DNA of 64,000 nt from Lachnospiraceae bacterium (GTDB lineage: Bacteria; Bacillota; Clostridia; Lachnospirales; Lachnospiraceae): NCBI GenBank assembly GCA_022766245.1, contig JALEPL010000022.1, positions 1-64,000 of the forward strand. The letters run 5' to 3'. Made by a program: the position numbers and the translations under genes. This document shows positions 35,850-46,582 of the stretch, in pieces (within the stretch, counting starts at the first letter, position 1; each line of letters opens with the position of its first letter). The notes beneath the pieces were generated by a model, which was not told where the DNA came from, did not search any database, and worked only from the letters and a program-made list of their open reading frames with translations.

Positions 35850-36896
35850 ATGAACGAGAACGAACTGGATGAACGGAAAACTACGATATTAAAAGCAGTG
35901 ATCCGAAACTACTTAGAGACAGGGGAACCGGTGGGATCCCGGACCATTTCCAAGTACACAGATTTGAATTTAAGCTCAGCCACGATTCGGAATGAGATGT
36001 CGGATCTGGAGGAGATGGGCTACATCGTACAGCCCCATACATCAGCCGGACGGATTCCTTCCGATAAGGGATATCGATTCTACGTGGATCAGCTCATGGC
36101 GGAGAGAGACAAGGAAGTCTCTGAGATGAAGAATTTCGTTATCGAGCAGACCGAAAAAGTAGATAACGTATTACAGCAGGTGGCAAAGATTTTGGCAACC
36201 AATACCAATTACGCCACCATGGTGACGGCGCCACACAGCGGACATAATAAGGTAAAGTTCATGCAGCTTTCCAGTGTGGATGAGACCCATATCCTTGCCG
36301 TTATCGTGCTGGAGGGCAACCTGGTGAAAAACAAAATGATCACCGTGGAGGAAGCTGTCAATAACGAGGATATGCTGAAGTTGAATATTCTTCTGAATAC
36401 CAGCCTTACCGGATTGACCATTGCAGAGATTAATCTGGGCACCATCGCAGCCTTGAAGGAAAAGGCGGGCATTCATTCCAAAGTAGTCAGCGATGTGTTG
36501 GATGCAGTGGCAGAGGTAATCAGCGAGGGAGAGGACCTGCAGGTATACACCAGCGGAGCTACCAACTTCCTGAAATATCCGGAATTATCTGATTCCGCCA
36601 AGGCCAGCGAGCTGTTAAATGCTTTTGAAGAAAAGAAGGAGCTTGTAAGTCTGATCGCCGATAAGCTGGAGGATGAAAACAGCACCGGCATTCAGGTTTA
36701 TATAGGAGACGAATCCCCGATTCAGACCATGAAGGATTGCAGTGTGGTGACAGCCACCTACGAACTGGGCGAGGGTGTCAAGGGTACCATCGGTATCATT
36801 GGCCCGAAGCGTATGGATTATGAAAATGTCATGGATAATCTGAGAAGTCTGAAATCACAGTTGGATGAAGTCTTGAAAAAAGCAAAGGATAAATAG
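35850..36896 (+). CDS. hrcA: heat-inducible transcription repressor HrcA
   Basis: 348 residues. N-terminal winged helix (RKTTILKAVIRNYLETGEPVGSRTISKY, LSSATIRNEMSDLEEMGYI) and a C-terminal GAF-like dimer domain. It represses its own operon through the CIRCE site 36 bases upstream and depends on GroEL for folding. The frame is open back to 35781 through the CIRCE, but ATG 35850 after GCAGGAGTGAG is the right start. Confidence 0.97.
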   Translation: MNENELDERKTTILKAVIRNYLETGEPVGSRTISKYTDLNLSSATIRNEMSDLEEMGYIVQPHTSAGRIPSDKGYRFYVDQLMAERDKEVSEMKNFVIEQTEKVDNVLQQVAKILATNTNYATMVTAPHSGHNKVKFMQLSSVDETHILAVIVLEGNLVKNKMITVEEAVNNEDMLKLNILLNTSLTGLTIAEINLGTIAALKEKAGIHSKVVSDVLDAVAEVISEGEDLQVYTSGATNFLKYPELSDSAKASELLNAFEEKKELVSLIADKLEDENSTGIQVYIGDESPIQTMKDCSVVTATYELGEGVKGTIGIIGPKRMDYENVMDNLRSLKSQLDEVLKKAKDK

Positions 36897-36951
36897 AAAA
36901 TGCAGAATGAGGAACGGATAGGCGACTCATTTTTAGAGAGGTGATAAGAAA

Positions 36952-37608
36952 GTGGCAGAATTAGAAAAGGAAAAGAACGAAGATCTTGAGGAAGATATCA
37001 TATTAGAGGGAGAGGTGGAAGAGACCGAGGCAGAAGAAACCGCAGAAGCTCCTTCTGAGGAGGAAGAAGAGACAGAAGACACAGAGCAGGAGGCTGCAGG
37101 GGAAGAAGCGGAAGGCGATGAGCCGGAGGCAGAGCCTAGGAAGGGAATCTTCAAGAAAAAGGAAAAGAAGGATAAGAAAGATGAGCAGATCGAGGAGTTA
37201 AACGATCGCCTGCGACGTCAGATGGCAGAGTTTGATAACTTCCGGAAACGTACCGAGAAGGAAAAAGCCCAGATGTTTGACATGGGAGCCAGCACCATCA
37301 TCGAGAAGATCCTTCCGGTAATCGACAGCTTTGAGAGAGGCCTTGCCGCCGTATCTGAGGAGGAAAAGGAAAATCCTTTCGTTCAGGGTATGGATAAGGT
37401 ATATAAACAAATGACCACAGCGCTTGCTGAGGTGGGAGTGGTTCCCATCGAGGCTGCCGGTGCAGAGTTTGATCCCAATCTTCACAATGCGGTCATGCAT
37501 GTGGAGGATGAAGCTCTGGGAGAGAATGTAGTAGCCGAGGAATTGCAAAAGGGTTATATGTACAAGGAAACAGTAGTCAGACATAGCATGGTTAAAGTAG
37601 CCAATTAA
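36952..37608 (+). CDS. grpE: GrpE nucleotide exchange factor
   Basis: 218 residues. A long Glu-rich N terminus (about 75 residues) and a Lys-rich patch precede the coiled coil and the C-terminal beta domain with EFDPNLHNAVMHVED. GrpE releases ADP from DnaK. The start is GTG 36952 after GAGAGGTG. The acidic extension is longer than in E. coli but common in Clostridia. Confidence 0.96.
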   Translation: MAELEKEKNEDLEEDIILEGEVEETEAEETAEAPSEEEEETEDTEQEAAGEEAEGDEPEAEPRKGIFKKKEKKDKKDEQIEELNDRLRRQMAEFDNFRKRTEKEKAQMFDMGASTIIEKILPVIDSFERGLAAVSEEEKENPFVQGMDKVYKQMTTALAEVGVVPIEAAGAEFDPNLHNAVMHVEDEALGENVVAEELQKGYMYKETVVRHSMVKVAN

Positions 37609-37613
37609 AGTAG

Positions 37614-39503
<1,890 letters not shown>

Positions 39504-39550
39504 AATACAAATCTGCAAATGAAAGAACAGATGATATGCAGTAACATGAT

Positions 39551-39686
39551 ATATGCGGTGGGAATCCGGAAAACGTGATTCTTACCGCATATAAGCGGTT
39601 ACATAGAGATTACAAATAAAATGTTGCGATCTATATGTTTTCATACGATTTATGCGGTTTCGCATAAATCTGTTCTGAACAGATAC
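39551..39686. repeat. structured gap between dnaK and dnaJ
   Basis: Three stems in series: ATATGCGGT / ACCGCATAT (39551-39592), GATTTATGCG-GTTT-CGCATAAATC (39647-39670), and TCTGTTC-T-GAACAGA (39669-39683), which ends in the family terminus CTGAACAGATAC (39675-39686). It may be a decayed palindromic-repeat copy, an mRNA processing region between dnaK and dnaJ, or both. No 8-bp duplication was found. Confidence 0.5.
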
Positions 39687-39713
39687 AAATGTTCATAGAG
39701 AGAGGAAAAAGAT

Positions 39714-40892
39714 ATGGCAGAACAGAAAAGAGATTACTACGAGGTCCTTGGCGTAGATAAAAACGCAGATGATGCGGCGATCAAAAAGGCCTATCGTGTC
39801 CTTGCCAAGAAATATCATCCGGATATGAATCCGGGAGATCAGGAAGCAGAGAAAAAATTTAAAGAGGCCTCCGAGGCTTATGCCGTTCTCAGTGATCCGG
39901 ATAAAAGAAGACAGTATGACCAGTTTGGTCATGCAGCCTTTGACGGAAGCGGTGGCGGTGCTGGCGGATTTGATTTTTCCGGAATGGATATGGGCGATAT
40001 TTTCGGCAGCTTTGGAGATATCTTTGGAGATATTTTCGGAGGCGGCAGCAGAAGAAACAGCAACGGCCCCATGAAGGGTGCCAATATCCGTACCAGTGTC
40101 CGCATCAGCTTTGAAGAGGCTGTGTTTGGCTGCGAGAAAGAAATCGAACTGGTGCTGAAGGATGAGTGTACCACCTGTCATGGAACCGGAGCAAAGCCCG
40201 GTACCAGTCCGGAGACCTGTACCAAGTGTGGTGGAAAGGGAAAGGTGGTATATACCCAGCAATCATTGTTTGGTATGGTGCAGAATGTGCAGACCTGTCC
40301 GGAGTGTAACGGCAGTGGAAAGGTTGTAAAGGATAAATGTACCTCCTGTCGTGGAACGGGATATATTGCCACCAAAAAGAAAATTAAGGTCAGCATACCG
40401 GCCGGAATCGACAATGGACAGAGCGTCCGCATCCGGGATAAGGGTGAGCCGGGAATAAACGGCGGCCCCAGAGGAGACCTGCTGGTGGAAGTAATCGTAT
40501 CCAGCCATCGGATTTTCCAGAGACAGGATATGAATATTTACTCCACTGCGCCCATTACCTATGCACAGGCAGCTTTGGGCGGAGAAATCCGCATCAACAC
40601 CGTGGATGGTGAGGTGCTTTATGAGGTGAAGCCCGGTACCCAGACTGACACACGGATTCGTCTGAAGGGCAAGGGAGTTCCTTCTCTGAGGAATTCTGCA
40701 GTGCGTGGCGACCAGTATGTTACACTGGTGGTGCAGGTGCCCACAGGCTTAAACGAGCGGGCGAAGCAGGCGTTGCGTGAGTTCGACGAGGCCACAGGCG
40801 GCTCTTTGAATTCTGCAGGTCAGGCTTCCACTGGTGGAAAAAAGAAGAAGGGATTTATGGATAAGCTGAAGGAATCCTTAGACGACAAATAA
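39714..40892 (+). CDS. dnaJ: chaperone DnaJ (Hsp40)
   Basis: 392 residues. J domain at 1-70 with HPD (YHPDMNPGD), a Gly/Phe region (80-120), four zinc-binding repeats [24 protein letters not shown] and CTSCRGTG (about 150-215), then the two substrate-binding beta domains. It stimulates DnaK ATPase and delivers clients. AGAGAGGAAA precedes the ATG. The 3' end is separated from its terminator by a mobile element (40902-41033). Confidence 0.98.
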   Translation: MAEQKRDYYEVLGVDKNADDAAIKKAYRVLAKKYHPDMNPGDQEAEKKFKEASEAYAVLSDPDKRRQYDQFGHAAFDGSGGGAGGFDFSGMDMGDIFGSFGDIFGDIFGGGSRRNSNGPMKGANIRTSVRISFEEAVFGCEKEIELVLKDECTTCHGTGAKPGTSPETCTKCGGKGKVVYTQQSLFGMVQNVQTCPECNGSGKVVKDKCTSCRGTGYIATKKKIKVSIPAGIDNGQSVRIRDKGEPGINGGPRGDLLVEVIVSSHRIFQRQDMNIYSTAPITYAQAALGGEIRINTVDGEVLYEVKPGTQTDTRIRLKGKGVPSLRNSAVRGDQYVTLVVQVPTGLNERAKQALREFDEATGGSLNSAGQASTGGKKKKGFMDKLKESLDDK

Positions 40893-40901
40893 TGATTACC
40901 C

Positions 40902-41033
40902 GTAACTATTCAGTAGGCATACGCATTTACTGCGGATGCCGTATGAAAAAGTATATTTAGCAAGCGCAAATCCATTTGCGAAGCAAACTTTGCATGGATT
41001 TGCGCTCGTAACTGGAAGGTACTGAACAGTTAC
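40902..41033. mobile_element. 132-bp MITE-like element with perfect 8-bp target duplication, copy C
   Basis: Flanked by GATTACCC on both sides (40894-40901 and 41034-41041). The ends are inverted: GTAACTATTCAGTA (40902-40915) against TACTGAACAGTTAC (41020-41033), 13 of 14. Internal hairpins: CATACG..CGTATG (40919-40945), a 12-bp stem GCGCAAATCCAT / ATGGATTTGCGC (40965-41005), and the right-end hairpin GTAACTG..CAGTTAC (41008-41033). It has no coding capacity. It sits between dnaJ and the dnaJ terminator and fills most of this 321-base gap. Confidence 0.85.
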
Positions 41034-41038
41034 GATTA

Positions 41039-41092
41039 CCCTTTTATCTGCGTTTATTTTGACAAAGAATGCGGATAAAAGGGCTTTTTTTT
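41039..41092 (+). terminator. rho-independent terminator of the hrcA-dnaJ operon
   Basis: CCCTTTTATCTGC pairs with GCGGATAAAAGGG (one wobble), followed by CTTTTTTTT. The first bases of the stem are part of the duplicated target site of the adjacent mobile element. Confidence 0.85.
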
Positions 41093-41213
41093 GTATAATT
41101 CTCTGGTAAAAAATATATTGCACAGAGAAACTAGATATTGTACAATCAAAATGACTATTTGTGTTTTTGTCGCTATATATTGTTTGCAATGCAGAGAAAA
41201 AGGAGCGTGGCTT

Positions 41214-41750
41214 ATGAAACAGCAGAAGGGTGCTGTCGTTAAGCATGATAAAGCAGCAGATTTTGAAAAATGGCGATTCCAGCAGGCAGTGGAGCTGGAG
41301 CATTCCAGGAAGCAGTTGGAGGACGAGAGAAGAAAGTTCGAACAGGAGCAGAAAGAATTCGCTCGTCAGAAACGGGAGTTTGAGTATACAAAAAGCAGTG
41401 AAATGGACCATATCAAACAGGAACAGCATTTGTTTGATTTGAAGTGGAAGATTTTGGAGGATGAATTAAAAAAGCTGGCTTCCGATAAAGAACGCTTCGA
41501 AAAACAGAAGGATTTTTACAGCCGGGTGAATGATTATGAGTCTAGCCACAGGAAGTCCGTCTCCAACGTATTGAAGGGAGAAATGTTTTTCACAGGTGTG
41601 AATAATGAACTGACGCTTAAGAAGCGGTATAAGGACTTGATTAAGATCTATCATCCGGACAATCTGGGTGGTGATACCGGTACCATACAGGAAATCAACC
41701 GGGAATACGATGCCCTGTGTAAAAAGCTGGATGCACGACACAAAAAATGA
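41214..41750 (+). CDS. coiled-coil protein with C-terminal J domain
   Basis: 178 residues from ATG 41214, which follows AAAAAGGAG. Residues 15-110 are a long charged coiled coil (SRKQLEDERRKFEQEQKEFARQKREFEY). Residues about 120-175 form a J-like domain with the HPD tripeptide in IKIYHPDNLGGDTGTIQEINREYDAL. Canonical J-proteins carry the J domain first, so the reversed order suggests a specialised DnaK co-chaperone. It lies directly after the dnaK-dnaJ operon but beyond its terminator. Its clients are unknown. Confidence 0.8.
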   Translation: MKQQKGAVVKHDKAADFEKWRFQQAVELEHSRKQLEDERRKFEQEQKEFARQKREFEYTKSSEMDHIKQEQHLFDLKWKILEDELKKLASDKERFEKQKDFYSRVNDYESSHRKSVSNVLKGEMFFTGVNNELTLKKRYKDLIKIYHPDNLGGDTGTIQEINREYDALCKKLDARHKK

Positions 41751-41770
41751 GATGAGGGAGAATAGCCGGA

Positions 41771-42727
41771 ATGAAATGGGATAAATATACAATAGAGACC
41801 ACCACTGACGCCGAAGACTTTATCAGCATGATGCTGGCTGAGGTTGGTATCGAGGGAATTGAGATTCAGGATAATGTGCCGCTGACGGAGGAAGAAACTG
41901 CAGGAATGTTTATTGACTTCCCGCCGGAGCTGCCGCCGGATGAAGGAAAAAGCTTTGTGACTTTTTATCTGGAAGCCGGAGAGGATCACAGTGACAAGCT
42001 GAAGGAGGTCCGGGTGGGACTGGAGAACCTCCGCAGCATGGTAGACGTGGGACCGGGAACCATCACCTCCGGACAGACGGAGGATTTGGATTGGATCAAC
42101 AACTGGAAACAGTTTTTCCAGTCTTTTTATATCGATGATATTTTGATCAAGCCTACCTGGGAGCCGTTGAAGGAGGAGGATCAGGACAAGTTTTTGATTG
42201 AGATTGATCCCGGTGTATCCTTTGGAACCGGCAAGCATGAGACTACCCAGCTTTGCATTCGTCAGCTTCGCAAATATCTGAAACCGGGACAAAAGGTGTT
42301 AGATGTGGGATGCGGCAGTGGGATTTTATCTATTGCTGCACTGAAGCTGGGTGCAGGAAGCGTGGTGGGAACCGATATCGATGAAGCATGTATGACCTCT
42401 ACGGCTGAGAATATGGCGGTGAACCATCTGGATGAGGAACTGGGCACTTTTTATGTGGGAAATCTGATCGATGATGAAAAGCTGCAGGAAAAAGTGGGCA
42501 GCGAGTGTTATGATATTGTGGTTGCCAATATTTTGGCAGATGTTATTATTCCCATGGCACCGGTGATTCCGGCACGATTAAAGCAGGATGGCATTTTTAT
42601 CACTTCCGGAATCATTGATTTTAAGGAGCAGGAAGTGTCTGCAGCCATTGAGTCGGCAGGATTTGAGATTTTAGAGATCAATCATCAGGGTGAGTGGGTG
42701 AACATCACAGCACGTAAGAAATATTAG
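41771..42727 (+). CDS. prmA: ribosomal protein L11 methyltransferase
   Basis: Methylates L11 on lysines and the N terminus using SAM. 318 residues: an N-terminal substrate-recognition domain with an acidic insert, then the Rossmann methyltransferase with GVSFGTGKHETT and VLDVGCGSGILSIAALKLGA (SAM site) and IVVANILADVI. GAGGGAG precedes the ATG. The order prmA then rsmE after dnaJ is conserved in Firmicutes. Confidence 0.96.
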   Translation: MKWDKYTIETTTDAEDFISMMLAEVGIEGIEIQDNVPLTEEETAGMFIDFPPELPPDEGKSFVTFYLEAGEDHSDKLKEVRVGLENLRSMVDVGPGTITSGQTEDLDWINNWKQFFQSFYIDDILIKPTWEPLKEEDQDKFLIEIDPGVSFGTGKHETTQLCIRQLRKYLKPGQKVLDVGCGSGILSIAALKLGAGSVVGTDIDEACMTSTAENMAVNHLDEELGTFYVGNLIDDEKLQEKVGSECYDIVVANILADVIIPMAPVIPARLKQDGIFITSGIIDFKEQEVSAAIESAGFEILEINHQGEWVNITARKKY

Positions 42728-42730
42728 ATG

Positions 42731-42849
42731 ATTATTCAGAACAGGCCGGAGCGGGAACCGCATAGGTCTCCGTTCCACTTTGGTCGGTGCTAAAACAGAC
42801 ATCCACCGGATGTCTAGCGCCCGTAAGATTATGATTCAGAATAGGAACA
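42731..42849. repeat. structured repeat element between prmA and rsmE
   Basis: TTATTCAGAACAGG (from 42731) and TGATTCAGAATAGG (to 42846) bracket a module with GGTGCT..AGCGCC enclosing a perfect 8-bp hairpin, AGACATCC-ACC-GGATGTCT (42798-42816). The same architecture with different stem bases, AGGTGCC-ACT-GGCACCT, occurs at 17187-17203, and the preceding TTTGGTCGGTG/TTCGGTCGGTG is shared. The changed but still paired stems indicate a conserved structure. Confidence 0.6.
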
Positions 42850-42857
42850 GACAGGAA

Positions 42858-43601
42858 ATGCATCAGTTTTTTGTAGACAGCAGTCAGATTGGAAAAGAAT
42901 ATGTCACCATCACAGGCGGGGATGTGAATCACATCCGCAATGTGCTGCGTATGCGTTGCGGAGATACCATCCGGGTCAGCGGTTCCGCAGGGGAAAGCTA
43001 TTTGTGCAAAATTGCAGAGGTGGGAGAGGATTTTGTGCAGGCAGATATTCTTTCAGAAGGAGCCCAGACAGAGCTTCCTGCCCAAATCTATCTGTTTCAG
43101 GCACTCCCCAAGGGCGACCGCATGGAAACGGTAATCGAGAAGGCGGTGGAACTGGGCGCCTGTGAGATTATTCCTGTGGCTATGAAGTACTGCGTAGTAA
43201 AGCTGGATGAAAAAAAGGCGGCGGCGAAGGTGCGCAAGTGGCAGGCACAGGCGGAGACGGCAGCCAAACAGTCCAAGCGCAGCATCATTCCCAAGGTTCA
43301 TGATGTGGTGAACTATCAGGAAGCACTGCGCATGGCAAATGCATGTGATCTTCGGCTGGTGCCTTATGAAAATGAAGAAGGCATGGCAGGCACCAGGAAG
43401 ATTCTGGAGAAGGTGCAGCCGGGACAGACTATCAGTGTCATCATCGGGCCGGAGGGAGGATTCGCTCCGGAGGAGATTGAAGCTGCCAGGGAGACTATGG
43501 AGGTGATTTCCCTGGGTCGCAGAATCCTTCGCACGGATACGGCAGGCATGTGTATTCTTTCCCTGCTGATGCTGCAGCTGGAAGCTGGCAGTATGGGATA
43601 A
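42858..43601 (+). CDS. rsmE: 16S rRNA (uracil1498-N3)-methyltransferase
   Basis: SPOUT-class methyltransferase acting on U1498 of 16S rRNA. From ATG 42858 it is 247 residues, the normal length. MHQFFVDSSQIGKEYVTITGGDVNHIRNVLRMRCGDTI is the typical PUA-like start. The knot contains LFQALPKGDRMETVIEKAVELG, IIGPEGGFAPEE and LGRRILRTDTAG. The frame extends back to 42780 only through the repeat element. The ribosome site (AGGAAC) is weak. Confidence 0.95.
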   Translation: MHQFFVDSSQIGKEYVTITGGDVNHIRNVLRMRCGDTIRVSGSAGESYLCKIAEVGEDFVQADILSEGAQTELPAQIYLFQALPKGDRMETVIEKAVELGACEIIPVAMKYCVVKLDEKKAAAKVRKWQAQAETAAKQSKRSIIPKVHDVVNYQEALRMANACDLRLVPYENEEGMAGTRKILEKVQPGQTISVIIGPEGGFAPEEIEAARETMEVISLGRRILRTDTAGMCILSLLMLQLEAGSMG

Positions 43602-43679
43602 AAGAGAGCTTTTGTCACAAGCTTTTGGCGGCATAAGGTTCATGAGACGAATTTGATTACACAGAAAGGAACCCGTTTT

Positions 43680-44852
43680 GTGAAGACGGAACGAGAGATG
43701 GAAGCATATTTGGATAATTCAGCTACTACCCGGTGCAGTGACCGGTCTTGTGAGCTGATGGTAAAACTTTTGACAGAGGATTTTGGCAATCCCTCCTCCA
43801 TGCATTTAAAGGGCGTGGAGGCAGAAAATTATATCAAAGAGGCAAAAAAGAAAATAGCAAAGACCATGCGTGTGGCCGAGAAAGAAATCCTGTTTACCTC
43901 AGGTGGTACGGAATCGAATAATCTGGCCATTATCGGAGCGGCCATGGCAAATCGGAGAAGCGGAATGCATGTAATCACCACTTCCATTGAGCATGCCTCT
44001 GTGGCAAATCCCATGCATTTCCTGGAGGAACAGGGGTTTCGGGTTACCTATCTGGGTGTGGATCACAATGGCGTGATTTCGCTGGATGAATTGACAGCTG
44101 CAGTGGAGGAGGATACCATATTGGTTTCCCTGATGCAGGTGAACAATGAAATCGGTGCCATCGAACCCATAGAGGAAGCGGTAAAACGGATTAAGGAGAA
44201 AAATCCAAATACATTGATTCATGTGGATGCCATCCAGTCCTATGGCAAGCTGCGGATTTATCCAAAGAAGCTGGGGATTGACATGCTTTCTGTCAGCGGA
44301 CATAAGATCCACGGGCCAAAAGGCAGTGGATTTTTGTGGATGCGGGATAAGGTCAAGATAAAGCCCTTGATTCTTGGCGGAGGCCAGCAAAAAGGAATGC
44401 GTTCCGGCACGGAGAATGTACCGGCTATCGCCGGGCTGGGTGAGGCTTCGGCTGAGATTTATGAGCAGTTTGATGAGAATGTGGAGCATTTGTATAAACT
44501 GAAAGAGCATTTTATTACCCGTTTGCAGGAAATTGACGATTATACGGTGAATGGTCTTACAGGAAGGGACAGTGCTCCTCACATTGTCAGTGTCAGCTTT
44601 GCGGGGGTGCGCAGCGAGGTGCTGCTCCATGCACTGGAGGAGCGGGGAATCTATGTTTCAGCCGGCTCCGCATGTTCTTCTAACAAGCCGGCCGTGAGCC
44701 GTACTTTAAGCAGCATCGGGGTAAAGCAGGAGCTTTTGGATTCCACCATACGGTTCAGCTTTAGCGTGCATACGCAGAAGGAGGAGCTGGACTATACCAT
44801 AGAAGCATTAAAGGAACTGCTGCCTGCGCTGCGGCGGTTTACCAGAAAATGA
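43680..44852 (+). CDS. cysteine desulfurase (NifS/IscS type), partner of ThiI
   Basis: PLP enzyme that takes sulfur from cysteine and passes it as persulfide. MEAYLDNSATT is the family start; the PLP lysine is in SVSGHKIHGPKGSG; the mobile cysteine loop is SAGSACSSNKPAVS. GTG 43680 has AAAGGA nine bases upstream; ATG 43698 is the alternative and matches most homologues. It lies next to thiI, like the dedicated desulfurase NifZ in B. subtilis, so its main job is probably sulfur for 4-thiouridine in tRNA. No iscU or suf genes are nearby. Confidence 0.93.
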   Translation: MKTEREMEAYLDNSATTRCSDRSCELMVKLLTEDFGNPSSMHLKGVEAENYIKEAKKKIAKTMRVAEKEILFTSGGTESNNLAIIGAAMANRRSGMHVITTSIEHASVANPMHFLEEQGFRVTYLGVDHNGVISLDELTAAVEEDTILVSLMQVNNEIGAIEPIEEAVKRIKEKNPNTLIHVDAIQSYGKLRIYPKKLGIDMLSVSGHKIHGPKGSGFLWMRDKVKIKPLILGGGQQKGMRSGTENVPAIAGLGEASAEIYEQFDENVEHLYKLKEHFITRLQEIDDYTVNGLTGRDSAPHIVSVSFAGVRSEVLLHALEERGIYVSAGSACSSNKPAVSRTLSSIGVKQELLDSTIRFSFSVHTQKEELDYTIEALKELLPALRRFTRK

Positions 44853-44975
44853 GTAACAGGCCGAATCACTTGATGATGAGGCCGTAAGAACATGATTTAT
44901 ATGCGAGCAAACCCCATCGGTGCGGCCGATTTTCATGGGTTTGCGAATCGTATCTGTGAAGTACTGAACAGATAC
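44853..44975. mobile_element. MITE-like element, copy D (about 123 bp), in the thiI leader
   Basis: It begins GTAACAGGCCGAATC right after the desulfurase stop and ends with the right-end hairpin GTATCTGT..ACAGATAC (44950-44975). A second stem pairs GCAAACCCCAT (44907-44917) with ATGGGTTTGC (44935-44944). The reverse complement matches copy A (888-956), and the left half matches copy B (17100-17137). The left terminus has lost the TGTTCAGAA part, and no flanking duplication is left. It would be transcribed into the thiI leader. Confidence 0.65.
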
Positions 44976-45002
44976 GAATTATCAGAAAGAAGGAATTGCG
45001 TG

Positions 45003-46193
45003 ATGTATCGATCATTTTTAGTAAAATACGGAGAAATCGGAGTCAAGGGAAAGAACCGCTATATTTTTGAAAATATGCTGATGGACCAGGTGAAATTCGC
45101 CTTAAAGCCTGTGGAGGGCTCTTTTGAGGTGCGCAAGGAGCAGGGGCGTATTTACGTGGATGTGACATCGGAGGATTATGATTACGAAGGCTGCGTGGAA
45201 GCATTAAAGCGTGTATTTGGTGTGGTTGCGTTCTGCCCGTTGCTTCAGGTGGAGGATGAGGGCTTTGACAAGCTGGCGGAGACCGTTGTGACTCATCTAA
45301 AGGAAGCTTATCCGGCAGGAAATTTTTCCTTTAAGGTAAATGCCAGACGCGCCAGAAAGAATTATCCCAAGGATTCCATGGAGATCAATGCGGACATGGG
45401 AGAAAAAATCCTGGATGCGTTTCCCAATGCCACAGTGGATGTGCACAATCCGCAGGTTATGGTGTGTATCGAAATCCGTAGCATGATTAATATTTACTGG
45501 GAGGAGATTCCGGGACCGGGCGGTATGCCGGTGGGTTCCAATGGAAAGGCGATGCTTCTGTTATCCGGAGGAATTGACAGTCCCGTGGCAGGCTATATGA
45601 TTGCGAAGCGTGGTGTGGCCATTGACGCCACCTATTTCCATGCACCGCCATACACCAGCGAGAGAGCGAAGCAGAAGGTAATCGACCTGGCCCGGATTGT
45701 GGCTCGTTTCAGCGGTCCCATTAACCTGCATGTAGTGAATTTTACGGATATTCAGATGTATATTTACGAGAAATGTCCCCATGAGGAGCTGACCATCATT
45801 ATGCGTCGCTATATGATGAAGCTGGCGGAGCATTTTGCAAAAGAATCTGGCTGCATGGGATTGATTACGGGAGAAAGTATCGGACAGGTGGCCAGCCAGA
45901 CGATGCAGTCTTTGTATGTGACAAATGAGGTATGTACCATGCCGGTGTATCGTCCCTTGATTGGATTTGATAAGCAGGAAATTGTGGATATTTCGGAAAA
46001 GATAGAGACTTATGAGACCTCCATTTTGCCCTATGAAGACTGCTGTACCATTTATGTGGCAAAGCATCCGGTGACAAAACCAAATCTGGAATATATCAGG
46101 AAGTCAGAGACAAAACTGACTGAGAAGATAGATGAACTGATGCAGATTGCCATAGATACGGTAGAAACCATACGGATAGAAGCGGCAGAATGA
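45003..46193 (+). CDS. thiI: tRNA 4-thiouridine synthase ThiI
   Basis: Adenylates and thiolates U8 of tRNA. From ATG 45003 (AGAAGGAA upstream) it is 396 residues: a ferredoxin-like and THUMP N terminus, then the PP-loop domain with LLSGGIDSPVAGYM. The C-terminal rhodanese domain of the E. coli enzyme is absent, as in B. subtilis, where a partner desulfurase supplies the persulfide. The frame reads back to 44892 through the repeat element, but that extension is not ThiI-like. Confidence 0.96.
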   Translation: MYRSFLVKYGEIGVKGKNRYIFENMLMDQVKFALKPVEGSFEVRKEQGRIYVDVTSEDYDYEGCVEALKRVFGVVAFCPLLQVEDEGFDKLAETVVTHLKEAYPAGNFSFKVNARRARKNYPKDSMEINADMGEKILDAFPNATVDVHNPQVMVCIEIRSMINIYWEEIPGPGGMPVGSNGKAMLLLSGGIDSPVAGYMIAKRGVAIDATYFHAPPYTSERAKQKVIDLARIVARFSGPINLHVVNFTDIQMYIYEKCPHEELTIIMRRYMMKLAEHFAKESGCMGLITGESIGQVASQTMQSLYVTNEVCTMPVYRPLIGFDKQEIVDISEKIETYETSILPYEDCCTIYVAKHPVTKPNLEYIRKSETKLTEKIDELMQIAIDTVETIRIEAAE

Positions 46194-46230
46194 TGAAAAA
46201 GCGGCTCTGAAGAGATACAAAAATCGTAAA

Positions 46231-46258
46231 GAAAAGGGACTGCGATTTGCAATCCCTT
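46231..46258 (-). terminator. possible terminator of the HPr-like gene
   Basis: On the minus strand AAGGGA..TCCCTT forms a short stem followed by a T-rich stretch. The stem is only 6 bp, so this is tentative. Confidence 0.35.
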
Positions 46259-46291
46259 AGCTTACGTAATACATCTCTCTTAAACATCAAA

Positions 46292-46522
46292 CTATACAAG
46301 GTACGGCTTTAATGCTTCCATAATCTCGTCTAAGCTGGACTCAGCGTGAATAGCTAAATCAATCGGCTTGGATAAATCTAAGCTGAAGATACCCATGATG
46401 GACTTTGCATCGATGACATATCTGCCAGAGATTAAGTCGAAATCAAACTCAAACTGTGTAATGGCATTAACGAAAGATTTTACCTTGTCGATTGAGTTTA
46501 AAGAAATTTGAACTGTTTTCAT
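46292..46522 (-). CDS. HPr-like protein lacking the phosphocarrier histidine
   Basis: 76 residues with the HPr fold pattern: MKTVQISLNSIDKVKSFVNAIT..GRYVIDAKSIMGIFSLDLSKPIDLAIHAESSLDEIMEALKPY. The AKSIMGIFSLD segment around the regulatory serine is kept. The GLHARPA motif with His15 is replaced by SIDKVKS, so PEP-dependent phosphoryl transfer by enzyme I is not possible. It could act in regulation by HPr kinase/CcpA-type contacts or be a divergent binding protein. Transcribed alone, with GGAGG before the ATG. Confidence 0.8.
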   Translation of the reverse strand: MKTVQISLNSIDKVKSFVNAITQFEFDFDLISGRYVIDAKSIMGIFSLDLSKPIDLAIHAESSLDEIMEALKPYLV

Positions 46523-46555
46523 ATAGAGACCTCCTTGTGGTTACTACAATCTTCT

Positions 46556-46582
46556 GTAACTATTCAGTACCTTCATAGTTAC
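46556..46582. mobile_element. 27-bp palindromic element with perfect 8-bp target duplication, copy E
   Basis: An 8-bp inverted repeat GTAACTAT / ATAGTTAC with the family core TCAGTACCTTC between. AATCTTCT lies immediately on both sides (46548-46555 and 46583-46590). The whole element is only the right-end hairpin of the longer copies. It lies in the 5' leader of the HPr-like gene. Confidence 0.85.

Noticed and set aside
44892-45002. N-terminal extension of the thiI frame
   Set aside because: It reads through the repeat element and is not ThiI-like; ATG 45003 has a proper ribosome site and gives the family start.
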